Notes: generated by a model from the sequence alone, not told the origin. A stretch of 64,000 bases of DNA from Actinoplanes sichuanensis (GCF_033097365.1 NZ_AP028461.1:10195501-10259500), one strand, 5' to 3'. Positions 46,831 through 57,166 are shown, numbered from the stretch's first letter. Numbers and translations: made by a program.

Positions 46831-48099
46831 ATGTCGACCGCGACTGTGCAGGAGCCGACCGAGGTCGCCGCGCCGGAGCCGTTCTGGACCCGGCAGCGCC
46901 GCCTCGGCCTGGCCCTCATCCTGATCGGCGGCCTGGCCGCCGGGGTGTTCGGTGCGCTGGCGCCGAGCGAGACCGCCCGGTTCACGCTGAGCGAGGACGC
47001 CGAGGGCGCCGCACTCTCCATCAACGGCCAGTTCGGCGCGGTGCTCTTCGGCCTGATGACCGTGGCCGCCGGTGGTGTGCTCTTCGCCGGGCTGCTCAAG
47101 CGATGGTCCAACGCGCTGCTCAGCGTGGGCATCCTGACCTTCGTGCTGTCCTTCCTGTGCTGGCAGGTGGCAGGCGAGTTCATGCCGCTGGTGGACACCA
47201 CCGACGGCACGCTGCAACTGGCGCTGCCGCTGATCCTGGGGGCGCTCGCCGGTGTGCTGGGTGAGCGATCCGGTGTGGTGAACGTGGCGATCGAGGGCCA
47301 GTTCCTGATGGGCGCCTTCGGCGGGGCACTGATCGGCACCATGGCCGGCAGCGTCTGGGCCGGTCTGATCAGCGCCGCGATCGGTGGCGTGATCATCGCC
47401 GCGATCCTGGCCGTGCTCTCGATCCGCTACCTGGTCGACCAGACGGTCGTCGGCATGGTGCTGAACCTGTTCGCGCTCGGCATCACCGGCTTCCTCTACG
47501 AGCGGCTGATGCAACCCGACGCCCAGACCTACAACACGCCGCCGCAGATGCCCGAGTGGCGGATCCCCGGCCTGGCCGACATCCCGGTCATCGGCCCGGT
47601 GCTGTTCGAGGCGAACCTGCTGGTCTGGATCGCGCTCGCGCTGGTCGTGGTGATCCACTTCGGGCTCAACCGGACCCGGTGGGGCCTGCGGACCCGGGCG
47701 GTCGGCGAGCACCCGACCGCCGCCGACACGGTCGGCATCCGGGTACGCGGGCTGCGCTACCTGAACGTCCTGCTCGGTGGTGTGGTCGCGGGTCTCGGCG
47801 GCGCCTACTTCACGCTGGTGGCGACCGGCAGCTTCACCAAGAACATGACCGCCGGCGCCGGCTTCATCGCCCTGGCCGCGCTCATCTTCGGCCGGTTCAC
47901 CCCGGTCGGCGCGTTCGGTGCGGCGCTGTTCTTCGGCTTCGCTCAGAAGCTGGCGACCTACCTGGGCGCGATCGACAGCCCGGTGCCGAGCCAGTTCCTG
48001 AACATGCTGCCCTACCTGGCGACGCTGATCGCGGTGGCGGGACTGGTCGGCCGGGTCCGTGCCCCGGCGGCGGACGGTGTGCCGTACATCAAGGGTTAA
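46831..48099 (+). CDS. Nucleoside ABC importer, permease 2
   Basis: A 422-residue permease of the same superfamily, about ten helices. Marks: GERSGVVNVAIEGQFLMGAFGGAL at about residue 145, VDQTVVGMVLNLFALGITGFLYERL at about residue 200 and WGLRTRAVGEHPTAADTVGI at about 285. ATG 46831 follows GAGGAC 4 bp after the first permease stop. The operon ends with a 12-bp stem terminator. Confidence 0.92.
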   Translation: MSTATVQEPTEVAAPEPFWTRQRRLGLALILIGGLAAGVFGALAPSETARFTLSEDAEGAALSINGQFGAVLFGLMTVAAGGVLFAGLLKRWSNALLSVGILTFVLSFLCWQVAGEFMPLVDTTDGTLQLALPLILGALAGVLGERSGVVNVAIEGQFLMGAFGGALIGTMAGSVWAGLISAAIGGVIIAAILAVLSIRYLVDQTVVGMVLNLFALGITGFLYERLMQPDAQTYNTPPQMPEWRIPGLADIPVIGPVLFEANLLVWIALALVVVIHFGLNRTRWGLRTRAVGEHPTAADTVGIRVRGLRYLNVLLGGVVAGLGGAYFTLVATGSFTKNMTAGAGFIALAALIFGRFTPVGAFGAALFFGFAQKLATYLGAIDSPVPSQFLNMLPYLATLIAVAGLVGRVRAPAADGVPYIKG

Positions 48100-48105
48100 G
48101 GATTT

Positions 48106-48142
48106 GAAACAGGGCGGCAGCCCGGGGTTTCCGCCCTGTTTC
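48106..48142 (+). terminator. Terminator of the importer operon
   Basis: GAAACAGGGCGG (48106-48117) pairs perfectly with CCGCCCTGTTTC (48131-48142) with a 13-base loop. Confidence 0.8.
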
Positions 48143-48201
48143 ATGATCATTTACTGGTTCCGGGTACCGGTGCCGCGGTGAAAACCCTCTCGCCCGTACG
48201 G

Positions 48202-48207
48202 CAGAAT
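48202..48207 (+). promoter_or_regulatory. Candidate -10 of cdd
   Basis: CAGAAT with 7 bases to the ATG at 48215; no ribosome binding site. Confidence 0.45.
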
Positions 48208-48214
48208 CGGCGTC

Positions 48215-48931
48215 ATGGAGATCGACTGGGCGGCCCTGCGAGCTGCCGCCATCGAGACGATGCGGCGGGCGTACGCGCCGGTTTCGGACTTCCCGGTCGG
48301 CGTCGCCGGCCTGGTCGACGACGGCCGGATGGTGGTCGGCTGCAACGTGGAGAACGCTTCCCTGGGCATGACCCTGTGCGCCGAGTGCGGCCTGGTCAGC
48401 TCGCTGCACGCGACGGGCGGCGGCCGGCTGGTGGCGATCTCCTGCGTCGACGCGACGGGCGCCCCGCTGATGCCGTGCGGCCGCTGTCGTCAGCTGCTCT
48501 GGGAGCACGGCGGCCCGGAGCTGCTGGTCGAGGCGCTGCCCCGGCCGCTGCGGATGACCGAGCTGCTGCCGCACGCGTTCGGCTACGAGGACATGGAGCG
48601 GGTCACCGGTCCGGTCGGCGCCGCCGACGTCCCGGCCGATCTCGCCAAGTGGCGTGGCCGGGGGACGGTCTTCGTGCACCCGGACATCTCCGGTGGCACG
48701 ACGATCTGGACGGGTTACTGGGAGCGGTCGTCCGGCGAGCCGGGCTCGGCCGAGGAGAAGGGCATCCTGGAGGAGGGGCCGAACCTGCCCACGACGGCCG
48801 CCGCGGTGGCCTGGGGTCTGGTCCGTACTCCGCGGGTCGTGGTGGTGGATGCCGAGGGCGGCCTGTCCTGGGCCGGCGAGGGAGAGGCCCCGGAGGGCAT
48901 CCCGCAGCGTTGGGAAGAGGAAAAGCCGTGA
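48215..48931 (+). CDS. cdd: Cytidine deaminase with C-terminal extension
   Basis: The first 130 residues are a normal homotetrameric-type cytidine deaminase: FPVGVAGLVDDGRMVVGCNVENASLG, catalytic CAECG (about residue 65) and PCGRCRQLLWEHG (about residue 90) supplying the zinc cysteines. It converts cytidine to uridine. The protein continues to 238 residues with a part I do not recognise (RGRGTVFVHPDISGG, then WTGYWERSSGEPGS and a Trp/Glu-rich end); typical enzymes stop near 130. The extension has the same high GC3, so it is coding. The stop overlaps the deoA start by GTGA. Confidence 0.88.
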   Translation: MEIDWAALRAAAIETMRRAYAPVSDFPVGVAGLVDDGRMVVGCNVENASLGMTLCAECGLVSSLHATGGGRLVAISCVDATGAPLMPCGRCRQLLWEHGGPELLVEALPRPLRMTELLPHAFGYEDMERVTGPVGAADVPADLAKWRGRGTVFVHPDISGGTTIWTGYWERSSGEPGSAEEKGILEEGPNLPTTAAAVAWGLVRTPRVVVVDAEGGLSWAGEGEAPEGIPQRWEEEKP

Positions 48932-50205
48932 GTGCATTTGCAGCGGTGGACGTGATCCGGGCCAAGCGGGACGGCCACGTGCTCACCGACGCCCAGATCG
49001 ACTGGGTGGTCGACGCCTACACCAAGGGTGTCGTGGCCGACGAGCAGATGTCGGCGCTCGCCATGGCGATCCTGCTGCGCGGCATGACGCCCGCCGAGAT
49101 CGCCCGCTGGACCGCGGCGATGATCGCCAGCGGCGAGCGGCTGGATCTCTCCTCGGTGACCCGGCCGACCGCCGACAAACACTCCACCGGCGGTGTCGGC
49201 GACAAGATCACCCTGCCGCTGACCCCACTGGTCGCCGCGTGCGGGGTGGCCGTGCCCCAGCTGTCCGGCCGTGGTCTCGGCCACACCGGCGGGACGCTGG
49301 ACAAGCTGGAGTCGATCGCCGGCTGGCAGGCCCGGATCAGCAACGACCAGTTCAAGAGCCAGCTGCAGGAGATCGGGGCGGTCATCTGCGCGGCCGGCGA
49401 GGGCCTGGCGCCCGCCGACCGCAAGCTGTACGCCTTGCGCGACGTCACCGGCACGGTCGAAGCGATTCCGCTGATCGCCAGCTCGATCATGAGCAAGAAG
49501 ATCGCCGAGGGCACCGGCGCGCTGGTCCTGGATGTGAAGGTGGGCACCGGCGCGTTCATGAAGGATCTGGCGACCGCACAGGAGCTGGCCCGCACCATGG
49601 TCCAGCTCGGCAAGGACAGCGGCGTCACCACGGTCGCCCTGCTGACCGACATGAGCACCCCGCTCGGCCTGGCCATCGGCAACGCCAACGAGGTCGCCGA
49701 GTCGGTGGAGGTCCTCTCCGGCGGCGGACCGTCCGATGTGGTGGAACTCACCCTGGCGCTGGCCCGGGAGATGCTGGCCGCCGCCGGTGTGGACGCCGAC
49801 CCGGAGAAGGTGCTGGCCGGCGGGCAGGCGATGGACACCTGGCGGGCGATGATCCGGGCCCAGGGTGGCGACCCGGACGCGCCACTTCCGACCGCCGCGC
49901 ACACCGAGGAGCTGCGGGCCACCGAGGACGGTGTGGTGACCTCGATCGACGCGTACGGGGTGGGCATCGCCGCCTGGCGTCTCGGTGCCGGTCGCGCCCG
50001 CAAGGAGGACCCGGTCAGTTTCGGCGCCGGGGTGCAGCTGCGGGTCCGCCCGGGCGACCGGGTCAAGGCCGGTGACGTGCTGCTGGAACTGCGCGCCGAC
50101 GACGAGGCACGGATCCCCGCGGCCCGGGCCGACGCCATCGGCGCCATCACCGTCGGGGCCGGACAGCCCACCTCTTCCCCGCTCCTGCTCGACCGCATAG
50201 CCTGA
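48928..50205 (+). CDS. deoA: Thymidine phosphorylase
   Basis: A 425-residue pyrimidine nucleoside phosphorylase cleaving thymidine or uridine with phosphate. Marks: DVIRAKRDGHVLTDAQIDW, LLRGMTPAEIARWTAAM, the phosphate/substrate motif ADKHSTGGVGDKITLPLTP at about residue 82, SGRGLGHTGGTLDKLESI at about 112, and KVGTGAFMKDL at about residue 205; the C-terminal domain has the barrel-sandwich repeat GVQLRVRPGDRVKAGDVL. GTG 48928 overlaps the cdd stop. Confidence 0.95.
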   Translation: MSAFAAVDVIRAKRDGHVLTDAQIDWVVDAYTKGVVADEQMSALAMAILLRGMTPAEIARWTAAMIASGERLDLSSVTRPTADKHSTGGVGDKITLPLTPLVAACGVAVPQLSGRGLGHTGGTLDKLESIAGWQARISNDQFKSQLQEIGAVICAAGEGLAPADRKLYALRDVTGTVEAIPLIASSIMSKKIAEGTGALVLDVKVGTGAFMKDLATAQELARTMVQLGKDSGVTTVALLTDMSTPLGLAIGNANEVAESVEVLSGGGPSDVVELTLALAREMLAAAGVDADPEKVLAGGQAMDTWRAMIRAQGGDPDAPLPTAAHTEELRATEDGVVTSIDAYGVGIAAWRLGAGRARKEDPVSFGAGVQLRVRPGDRVKAGDVLLELRADDEARIPAARADAIGAITVGAGQPTSSPLLLDRIA

Positions 50206-50211
50206 GCCGCC

Positions 50212-50892
50212 ATGCAGAAGGCCGCCCCCGACCCCCGCGCGGTCCGCGAGGCAAGTCTCGACGAGCTGGCCCGTCTCGGCCTGCCCCTGCCCCCGCTGGC
50301 GTTCCCACTGGTCTGGGAGGCGGGTGACACCGTCGAGCTGCGTCCGACCGCGGAGCTGGAAGCCCGCGCCTCGGTGCTGCACGTCGTCGTCGCCCGCTGC
50401 TTCGGCATGCCCACCGAGGCCGCGATGAGCTGGCTGCTCGGCTCACACCTGGTGGAACAGGTCACCCCACCGGAGTGGCAGTTCGTGATCGGTGCGAAAG
50501 GCGACCATCGCTCGTTCGTGCTGCACCACGACGCGGTCTTCGCACTGGCGTGGCTGCTCGGCCTGAGCCGGCACCTGGACCCCACGGTGGCGCCCGACGA
50601 CCGGATGATGGCCCAGATGCCCGATCTGCCGGCGGGGGAGACGTTCACCAGCTGGCGGTCCCGCTCACTGGTCGCGGTCCGGGACCCGATCGAGGCCGCG
50701 GTCCTGCTGGACCTCTACTACTGCCTGGACTGGGCATACCAGGAGGCGGAGCAGAGCGGCCGGCCGCTGCCGGGCGAGGTGGACAGCAACGCGATCGGCC
50801 AGCGGCGGTGGGCCCTCGAGTGGGCGGTGGTGTTCCAGGGGCCGTACCACGACGCGCCCCCGGAATGGGAGGAAGTCGACCTGTCCGTCTAG
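50212..50892 (+). CDS. DUF4272 protein
   Basis: A 226-residue soluble protein matching DUF4272: REASLDELARLGLPLPPLAF at the start, ATEAAMSWLL-like FGMPTEAAMSWLLGSHL at about residue 63, DAVFALAWLLGLSRHLDP at about residue 104, and LLDLYYCLDWAYQEA followed by the RRWALEWAV motif near the C-terminus. The family has no known function. It is 6 bp after deoA, so it is probably co-transcribed; its stop overlaps that of the convergent methyltransferase gene by 4 bp. Confidence 0.78.
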   Translation: MQKAAPDPRAVREASLDELARLGLPLPPLAFPLVWEAGDTVELRPTAELEARASVLHVVVARCFGMPTEAAMSWLLGSHLVEQVTPPEWQFVIGAKGDHRSFVLHHDAVFALAWLLGLSRHLDPTVAPDDRMMAQMPDLPAGETFTSWRSRSLVAVRDPIEAAVLLDLYYCLDWAYQEAEQSGRPLPGEVDSNAIGQRRWALEWAVVFQGPYHDAPPEWEEVDLSV

Positions 50893-51692
50893 CGGAGCGG
50901 CCGGTAGACCGCCAGGTCGACGGCCACGGTCACCGTCAGATCCCGGGTGGGCAGGTCGTCCGCCGGCACGTGCCGGGCGCTGGGGGTCATTCCGATCAGC
51001 GTCCGGGCCTCGGCGGCGGTCAGCTTCAACTCCCGCCGCAGAGTGATGCTCGACACCTGGGCGAAGTGCTCACCGAGGCTGCCGCTGACCCGGGCCGCCT
51101 TGTCCGGGTCGACCTGGATCAGCCCGTGTGCGGTGATCAGCTCGGCCAGGTGATCGGCGGCCGGAGTGACCACCAGCAGCAGCCCGCCGGGTCGGAGCAC
51201 CCGGCGGAACTCGGCGCCGTTGCGTGGCGCGAAGACGTCGAGGATCACGCTCGCGGCGGCGTCGGCGACCGGCAGCGGCCGCCACAGGTCGGTCAGCACG
51301 GCAGCCGCCCGCGGATGCGCCTTCGCCGCCCGCCGCAGCGCCGGCTTGGAGACGTCCAGGCCCAGGCCGACCGCCTCCGGCGCGGCTTCCAGGAACCGGG
51401 CCAGGTAATCACCGGTCCCGGTGCCGGCGTCCAGCACGAGCCCCTCGGCCCCATACTCGGCCAGCGCCTCGGCGATGAACGAGTAGTGCCCGGCGGCCAG
51501 GAAATCGGCCCGGTCGGCCACCATCTCGGCGCTGTCACCGACGTGCGGCAGCCGTCCGGCGCTCAGGTCGGCGTACCCCTGCCGGGCCATGTCGAAGCTG
51601 TGCCGCCGCGGGCAGCGCAGTGCCCGTTCCTGCCGGGCGAGTGGCTCCCGGCACACCGGGCATCGCAGATACGGAATTGCTCCGTCGATCAT
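50889..51692 (-). CDS. RlmA-type 23S rRNA (guanine) N1-methyltransferase
   Basis: A 267-residue SAM-dependent enzyme. The N-terminal zinc finger is clear (LRCPVCREPL ... LRCPRRHSFD), followed by ARQGYADL, the family motif GDSAEMVADRADFLAAGHY (about residue 52), SAM motif I LVLDAGTGTGDYL (about residue 85), and DVFAPRNGAEFRRVLRPGG (about residue 155). This matches RlmA(I)/RlmA(II); the actinobacterial branch includes TlrB, which methylates G748 and gives tylosin resistance. It is divergent from add across only 26 bp. Confidence 0.88.
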   Translation of the reverse strand: MIDGAIPYLRCPVCREPLARQERALRCPRRHSFDMARQGYADLSAGRLPHVGDSAEMVADRADFLAAGHYSFIAEALAEYGAEGLVLDAGTGTGDYLARFLEAAPEAVGLGLDVSKPALRRAAKAHPRAAAVLTDLWRPLPVADAAASVILDVFAPRNGAEFRRVLRPGGLLLVVTPAADHLAELITAHGLIQVDPDKAARVSGSLGEHFAQVSSITLRRELKLTAAEARTLIGMTPSARHVPADDLPTRDLTVTVAVDLAVYRPLR

Positions 51693-51706
51693 CGAGCGCT
51701 TCCCTC

Positions 51707-51712
51707 TAGGCT
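51707..51712 (+). promoter_or_regulatory. Candidate -10 of add
   Basis: TAGGCT with 6 bases to the ATG at 51719. Only 26 bp separate this start from that of the divergent methyltransferase gene, so both promoters overlap coding DNA. Confidence 0.5.
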
Positions 51713-51718
51713 CTTCTG

Positions 51719-52840
51719 ATGGCTGGCATCGAACACTCCGACATCATCAAGGCCCCGAAAGTCCTGCTGCACGACCACCTGGACGGTGGACTGCGGCCGG
51801 CCACCATCGTCGAGCTGGCCGAGAAGGTCGGACACCAACTGCCCTCCACTGATCCGGAACGACTCGGCGAGTGGTTCGTCGCCGCCGCCGACTCCGGCTC
51901 GCTGGAACGGTACCTGGAGACCTTCGCTCACACCGTCGCGGTGATGCAGACCGAGGAGGGCCTGCACCGGGTCGCCAAGGAGTGCGCCCTCGACCTGGCC
52001 GCCGACGGCGTCGTCTACGCCGAGATCAGGTACGCGCCGGAGCAGCACCTGGAACGCGGCCTCACACTGGACCGGGTGGTCGAGGTGGTGCACGCCGGGT
52101 TCCGCGAGGGCTGCGCCGAGGCGGCCGCCAACGGCACCCCGATCCGGATCGGCACCCTGCTCACCGCGATGCGGCACGCCGCCCGCTCGCAGGAGATCGC
52201 CGAGCTGGCGGTCCGCTACCGGGACAGCGGCGTGGTCGGCTTCGACATCGCCGGCGCCGAGGCGGGCTTCCCGCCCACCCGGCACCTGGACGCCTTCGAG
52301 TACCTCCAGCGGGAGAACTTCCACTTCACCATCCACGCCGGCGAGGCCTTCGGCCTGCCGTCGATCTGGCAGGCCATCCAGTGGTGCGGCGCGGACCGGC
52401 TGGGCCATGGGGTACGGCTGGTCGACGACATCACGGTCACCGCGGACGGGCCGAGCGCCCCGTCACCGACCGGGGGCACCCACTCGGCACCGCCGGTGCT
52501 GGGCCGTCTCGCCGCCTACGTCCGGGACAAGCGGATCCCCCTCGAGCTGTGCCCGTCGTCGAACGTGCAGACCGGCGCCGCCCCGTCGATCTCCGAGCAC
52601 CCGATCAAGCTCCTGCACGATCTGCGGTTCCGGGTCACGGTCAACACCGACAACCGGCTGATGAGCGGTACGTCGATGTCCCGGGAGCTGACTCTGCTGT
52701 CGGAGGCGTTCGGGTGGGGCTGGCTGGAGTTCCAGTGGCTGACCATCAATGCCATGAAGTCGGCGTTCATCCCGTATGACGAGCGGCTGGCGCTCATCAA
52801 CGAGGTGATCAAGCCGGCGTACGCCAAGCTGGTCGCCTGA
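51719..52840 (+). CDS. add: Adenosine deaminase
   Basis: A 373-residue TIM-barrel zinc hydrolase converting adenosine to inosine. Zinc and catalytic residues are visible: [12 protein letters not shown] (HxH, about residue 17), [14 protein letters not shown] (His and catalytic Glu, about residue 202), [11 protein letters not shown] (about residue 228), [13 protein letters not shown] and [10 protein letters not shown] (Asp, about residue 310). It completes the nucleoside salvage group with cdd and deoA. Confidence 0.94.
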   Translation: MAGIEHSDIIKAPKVLLHDHLDGGLRPATIVELAEKVGHQLPSTDPERLGEWFVAAADSGSLERYLETFAHTVAVMQTEEGLHRVAKECALDLAADGVVYAEIRYAPEQHLERGLTLDRVVEVVHAGFREGCAEAAANGTPIRIGTLLTAMRHAARSQEIAELAVRYRDSGVVGFDIAGAEAGFPPTRHLDAFEYLQRENFHFTIHAGEAFGLPSIWQAIQWCGADRLGHGVRLVDDITVTADGPSAPSPTGGTHSAPPVLGRLAAYVRDKRIPLELCPSSNVQTGAAPSISEHPIKLLHDLRFRVTVNTDNRLMSGTSMSRELTLLSEAFGWGWLEFQWLTINAMKSAFIPYDERLALINEVIKPAYAKLVA

Positions 52841-53294
52841 GATCCCGCTATAGCAGGTCAAATCAGGATCAGGACGAACGTACGTCAAAAGAAATCGACC
52901 GTCCGCCTCGGGCTCCCCGCCGTTCGGCTAGACTGCCGCCTGCAAAGTCGGCATACTCTGCGGCCTTGCCTTGCCGATCGCGGGGAACCGAGTCATCGTC
53001 ACTTCTATCGCGATCGACTACGATCGGGACCCGATCGGCCTGCACCCACCCCCCAACGCTGCGCCGATCGAGTAAGTGACCTTGAGAGATGTGCTGCTCC
53101 ACAGGCAGTGATATTGAGACCGGCGATGTCCAACTACGAGGTTGCAACATCGCGTCACACAACCGGTCCGTGTCCGCCTGCTCTTTCTCTTTGACACTTG
53201 TCGTGATGGAATCTCGGGGGCCCGACGTCGGCGAGTCGGCCGTGTGCGGTGCCCGGCGAGCCGAATGCCGGGCCCGAATCAGGAGGACGGTGAC
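52841..53294. other. Long leader region upstream of the conservon
   Basis: About 450 bp without a supported gene. It contains a cluster of GATCG motifs with a 17-bp palindrome (53021-53037), a GCGATGT/ACATCGC dyad (53123-53153) around GTTGCAAC, a TTGACA (53191-53196) without a clear -10, and the AGGAGG ribosome binding site of the kinase gene (53281-53286). Short frames here lack coding bias. Confidence 0.55.
53021..53037. promoter_or_regulatory. CGATCGGG-A-CCCGATCG palindrome
   Basis: Perfect 8-bp arms around one base, within a cluster of GATCG sequences at about 52975-53060. It is a candidate operator for the conservon. Confidence 0.4.
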
Positions 53295-56200
53295 GTGAGC
53301 AAGCGCCCCAACAGCGCGAATGGCGTCATGTCGCGTCTCAGTCGACCTGCGGGTCGACTCCGAGACCTACCGATCTGGTCCAAACTTGGCCTGATCATGC
53401 TGGTGCCGACGGTGGCAACGATCGTCGTCGGTGTCAACGGCCTCGTCGACCACATCGACCAAGCCAGTAACGCGGAGCGCGCACGCACCCTCTCGGTGCT
53501 CTCCGAGGCCGCCGGTGGTCTGGTCGACCACCTTCAGGCCGAGCGCACCTATGGCGTGATGATCGCCAACAGCCCGAAGAACAGCGAGCCGTTCAAGGCC
53601 GCTGTCAAGCTGTACAACGAAGAGGCCCCCGAGGTCGACGACGCCAAGGAGCCGTACCTTCAGCAGAAGGGCGCTCTGGAGGACGTCCCGGACAACGTGG
53701 GTCAGCTTCTCCTCCGCCTCGACCGCAACATCGAGGACCTGCCGGCCGTCCGCAGCCGGGTCGCCAAGGGTGACGAGGACGAGGGCAACATCCTCAACAC
53801 CTACACCCGTCTCATCGAGGACCTTCTCCAGGTTCGCGACATCTCCGCCCAGCTCGCCAACGACCAGCAGCTGAGCGACCACCTGCGGGTCGTCGCCGCG
53901 GTCGCCCGGGCCAAGGACTACATCTCCCAGCAGCGCTACCTGGGCCAGGAGATGGTCGCCGACCAGAAGTTCGACAACACGCATCGCCGCAGCCTGCTGG
54001 AGACCGTCACCGGTTACGAGCTGGCGGTGGAGACCCTGAACGCGGTCGGCACCACCGAAGAGACCAACTACTTCGAGAACACGGTGACCGGCCCGAAGCG
54101 GCAGGCCGCGGAGAACTACACCGATCCGCTGGACTTCCGCCCCACCCAGGGCACCGCACCACTGCCGTTCAACTCCGCCCAATGGGAGGAGGCGCTGGCC
54201 GGCTACAACGACCTGTTCCGGCAGGTCGAGGTGGAGTTCGACAAGAAGATCGTGTCCGACGCCACCGAGCTGCGTGACGAGACCAACCAGGACGTCTTCC
54301 TGGAGACCAGCCTGCTGCTCGGCATGCTCCTGCTGGCCATCCTCTTCGCGTGGTTGGTCGCCCGGTCGATGGCCCGCTCGCTGCGTGAGCTGCGTCAGGG
54401 TGCTCTCGCGGTCGCCCAGTTCGGTCTGCCGCACGCGGTGTCCCGGCTGCGTGACCCGGCGCTCTCCGCGTCGCTCACCCCGGCCCAGGTCGCCGACCAG
54501 ATCGCCGAGCCCCTCCCGGTCCGTAGCCGGGACGAGTTCGGGCAGGTGACCGAGGCGTTCAACGCGGTTCACCTCGAGGCGGTCCGCACCGCGGCCGAGC
54601 AGGCCGCACTCCGTGCCTCCGTCGCGACGATGTTCGTCAACCTCGCCCGCCGTTCGCAGATCCTGGTCGACCGGCTCATCGGTCACCTGGACCGGCTGGA
54701 GCGCGGCGAGGAGGACCCGGACCGTCTGGCCGAGCTCTTCCAGCTCGACCACCTGGCCACCCGAATGCGGCGTAACGACGAGAACCTCCTGGTTCTCGCG
54801 GGCGCCGACTCGACCCGTGTCCAGCGTGAGCCGGCCGCCCTGATCGACGTGCTCCGCGCCGCGCAGTCCGAGGTCGAGCACTACACCCGCATCGAGTTCG
54901 GCATGATCGACCGGGACATCGAGGTCGCGGCGCACGCCGTGAACGACATGGTCCACCTGGTCGCCGAGCTCTTCGACAACGCGACCGCCTTCTCCCCGCC
55001 GAACTCCAACGTTCTGGTCGAGGCCCGGCGCGTCGGCGAGAACGCCATCCTGACGGTCGAGGACCACGGCATCGGTATCAGCCGTGAGCAGCTCCGCGAC
55101 CTCAACGAGCGTCTCGCCAACCCGCCCACGGTGGACGTGGCCGTCTCCCGCATGATGGGCCTGGTCGTGGTCGCCCGGCTGGCGAACCGGCACGCGGTCC
55201 GGGTCGAGCTCCGGCCCGCGGACCGTGAGCGCGGCACCGTCGCCGAGGTCGGCCTGCCCGTCTCCGTTCTGGCCGCAGCGGCTACCGCCCAGGTCCAGGG
55301 CCGGAGCGCGTTCGACGGCGGCCCCGGCTCCGGCCTGCCGGGCTTCGGTGAGCCGCTGGCCCTGGAGAGCGGCTACCCCGGCTCCAACGGGTCGAACGGC
55401 TACCCGGGCTCCAACGGCTCGAACGGCGCGGTCCCGGCGTGGTCCGACCTCACCGGTGCGGCTCCGGCCGGTTTCGGTGGGTTCAACGGCGGCGGTTTCA
55501 ACGGCAACGGCAACGGCTCGGCCAACGGGTTCCACGGTCCGCGCAGCAACGAGGTCATCCCGCCGCTGCCGTCCGGCCCGCAGGGCTTCGCCGGCCTGGA
55601 CGAGTTGGCCCAGCGTCGCAACGGCGGAGACTTCCGCCCGGACAACGACATCAACGGCTTCGGTACGACCATCCCGCGTCAGCTCCCGGCCAACCCGGAG
55701 AGCCAGCGACCGAACTCGTTCATGCCGCCGGTTTCGGCGCCCCCGGTTCCGCCGATCTCGGCGCCGCCGGTGTCGCCCGCCCCGCCGATCTCGGCCTCGC
55801 CGTACTCGTCGGGTCCGATCGAGCCGGTGTCGGCCTCGCCGACCTCCGGATCACCGCTCGACCAGCGGAACTCGTTCGCCTCGGCACCGCCGGCCTGGCC
55901 GCCGGTCGCCGCGGAGCGCGAGCCCGCCACCCCGCACGTCCCGGAGAACCTGGCCGCCGCGCTCGACATGACTGCCGAGATCCCGCGGTTCCGCCCGGAG
56001 AACTTCGAGGTGCAGCCGCAGATGTCGCGGCCGACCGGTCCGCAGACGGCGCCGGTCCCGGCGACGCCCGCGCTGCCGGCCACGCCCGACCCGGCGGAAG
56101 CTCAGGCCACCGCCGCGGCGCAGATGGCCTCGGCCCGCGAGGGCGCCGTCCCGTTCGCGGACGAGACCATGGAGCTGCCGATCTTCCGGGAGCTGGAGTC

Positions 56201-56735
56201 GGCGTGGTTCACCACGACGACGGGCGGAAACGACGCCCCGACCCACCCCAAGGTCTCCGGGGTCGGCGAGGAGTCGGTCGTCTCGCAGCGCATCCCGACC
56301 GGGGAACCGGTCCGCACCGCGGGTGTGCCGCAGCAGGCGGCATCGCCCGAGTCCCGCAACCTCGATCCGGCTACTGTTGGTGCTCCGGCTGCGGCTGCGG
56401 CAGGTTACAGCAACGGTGGCGCCCCGGCCGCTAACCCCTGGCGGACAGCGGCCGACGACGGATGGCAGGCGGCCCGCGCGGCTGCCGAGACACCCGTCGA
56501 GGTCACCACCACGGCGGGCCTTCCGAAGCGCACGCCGATGGCTCAACTCGTCCCCGGCGGTGTCGACCGGGGCGGTACCTCCGTCCAGCGCCGTACGCCT
56601 GAGGGGGTTCGCGGGCTACTCTCCGCGTACCACCGCGGTGTGCAGCGCGGTCGCACCAAGGAACAATCGACCAACCTGGAGGACACTCCGGGAGGGCAGC
56701 AGCCCTCGCAGGCTGGCAAGGAGCATGAGGCATGA
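53295..56735 (+). CDS. Conservon sensor histidine kinase with nitrate/nitrite-sensing-type domain (CvnA-like)
   Basis: A 1146-residue membrane kinase. Helix 1 at about residues 31-51, an extracytoplasmic NIT-type helical domain (about 52-335), helix 2 ([16 protein letters not shown], about 338-358), HAMP, then a DHp segment ([23 protein letters not shown] ... [13 protein letters not shown], candidate phosphoacceptor His about 486) and HATPase ([13 protein letters not shown] about 557, VEDHGIGIS about 590). The last 480 residues are Pro/Gly/Ser-rich and end in a conserved tail (SAWFT at about 969, [16 protein letters not shown] at about 1074, YHRGVQRGR). CvnA kinases act with roadblock, DUF742 and GTPase partners. 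GTG 53295 follows AGGAGG; ATGA overlap with the next gene. Confidence 0.9.
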   Translation: MSKRPNSANGVMSRLSRPAGRLRDLPIWSKLGLIMLVPTVATIVVGVNGLVDHIDQASNAERARTLSVLSEAAGGLVDHLQAERTYGVMIANSPKNSEPFKAAVKLYNEEAPEVDDAKEPYLQQKGALEDVPDNVGQLLLRLDRNIEDLPAVRSRVAKGDEDEGNILNTYTRLIEDLLQVRDISAQLANDQQLSDHLRVVAAVARAKDYISQQRYLGQEMVADQKFDNTHRRSLLETVTGYELAVETLNAVGTTEETNYFENTVTGPKRQAAENYTDPLDFRPTQGTAPLPFNSAQWEEALAGYNDLFRQVEVEFDKKIVSDATELRDETNQDVFLETSLLLGMLLLAILFAWLVARSMARSLRELRQGALAVAQFGLPHAVSRLRDPALSASLTPAQVADQIAEPLPVRSRDEFGQVTEAFNAVHLEAVRTAAEQAALRASVATMFVNLARRSQILVDRLIGHLDRLERGEEDPDRLAELFQLDHLATRMRRNDENLLVLAGADSTRVQREPAALIDVLRAAQSEVEHYTRIEFGMIDRDIEVAAHAVNDMVHLVAELFDNATAFSPPNSNVLVEARRVGENAILTVEDHGIGISREQLRDLNERLANPPTVDVAVSRMMGLVVVARLANRHAVRVELRPADRERGTVAEVGLPVSVLAAAATAQVQGRSAFDGGPGSGLPGFGEPLALESGYPGSNGSNGYPGSNGSNGAVPAWSDLTGAAPAGFGGFNGGGFNGNGNGSANGFHGPRSNEVIPPLPSGPQGFAGLDELAQRRNGGDFRPDNDINGFGTTIPRQLPANPESQRPNSFMPPVSAPPVPPISAPPVSPAPPISASPYSSGPIEPVSASPTSGSPLDQRNSFASAPPAWPPVAAEREPATPHVPENLAAALDMTAEIPRFRPENFEVQPQMSRPTGPQTAPVPATPALPATPDPAEAQATAAAQMASAREGAVPFADETMELPIFRELESAWFTTTTGGNDAPTHPKVSGVGEESVVSQRIPTGEPVRTAGVPQQAASPESRNLDPATVGAPAAAAAGYSNGGAPAANPWRTAADDGWQAARAAAETPVEVTTTAGLPKRTPMAQLVPGGVDRGGTSVQRRTPEGVRGLLSAYHRGVQRGRTKEQSTNLEDTPGGQQPSQAGKEHEA

Positions 56736-57136
56736 CATCTACGCAGGATCTGGGTTGGCTTCTGGCCAACTTCGCCGACCGCGTTCCCGGGGTCGCGCAC
56801 GCGATCGCGGTCTCCGCCGATGGGCTGCTCCTGGCGTCATCGCGGGACCTCCCCCGGGACCGCGCCGACCAGTTGGCGGCCATCGCGTCCGGCCTGGTAA
56901 GCCTGACGCAGGGTGCCGCTCGATGCTTTGAGGGTGGCGCCGTCCTCCAGACGGTCGTCGAGATGGACAACGGTTTCCTGTTCCTGATGTCGATCTCCGA
57001 CGGTTCGTCGTTCGCGGTTCTCGCGGCGCGCAGCTGTGACGTCGGTCAGGTCGGCTATGAGATGGCTCTCCTGGTCGACCGGGTCGGCGAGGCTCTGACG
57101 CCCGCGCCGCGCTCGGCGGCCGGGGTGCTGGGCTGA
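56732..57136 (+). CDS. Roadblock/LC7 domain protein of the conservon (CvnB-like)
   Basis: A 134-residue single-domain roadblock/LC7 protein, MglB-like. Marks: [32 protein letters not shown] at the N-terminus, [22 protein letters not shown] in the middle and [16 protein letters not shown]. Such proteins dimerise and modulate small GTPases, here probably the CvnD-like protein. It overlaps the kinase gene by ATGA. A 125-bp gap with a possible promoter separates it from the DUF742 gene, whereas conservons are usually tightly packed. Confidence 0.92.
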   Translation: MTSTQDLGWLLANFADRVPGVAHAIAVSADGLLLASSRDLPRDRADQLAAIASGLVSLTQGAARCFEGGAVLQTVVEMDNGFLFLMSISDGSSFAVLAARSCDVGQVGYEMALLVDRVGEALTPAPRSAAGVLG

Positions 57137-57166
57137 AGCGGTAGTGGGCCGGGGACATCAGGGCGT

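Noticed and set aside
53367..55535. A 722-codon open frame on the minus strand
   Set aside because: It is complementary to the conservon kinase, which has clear domains; the frame has none.
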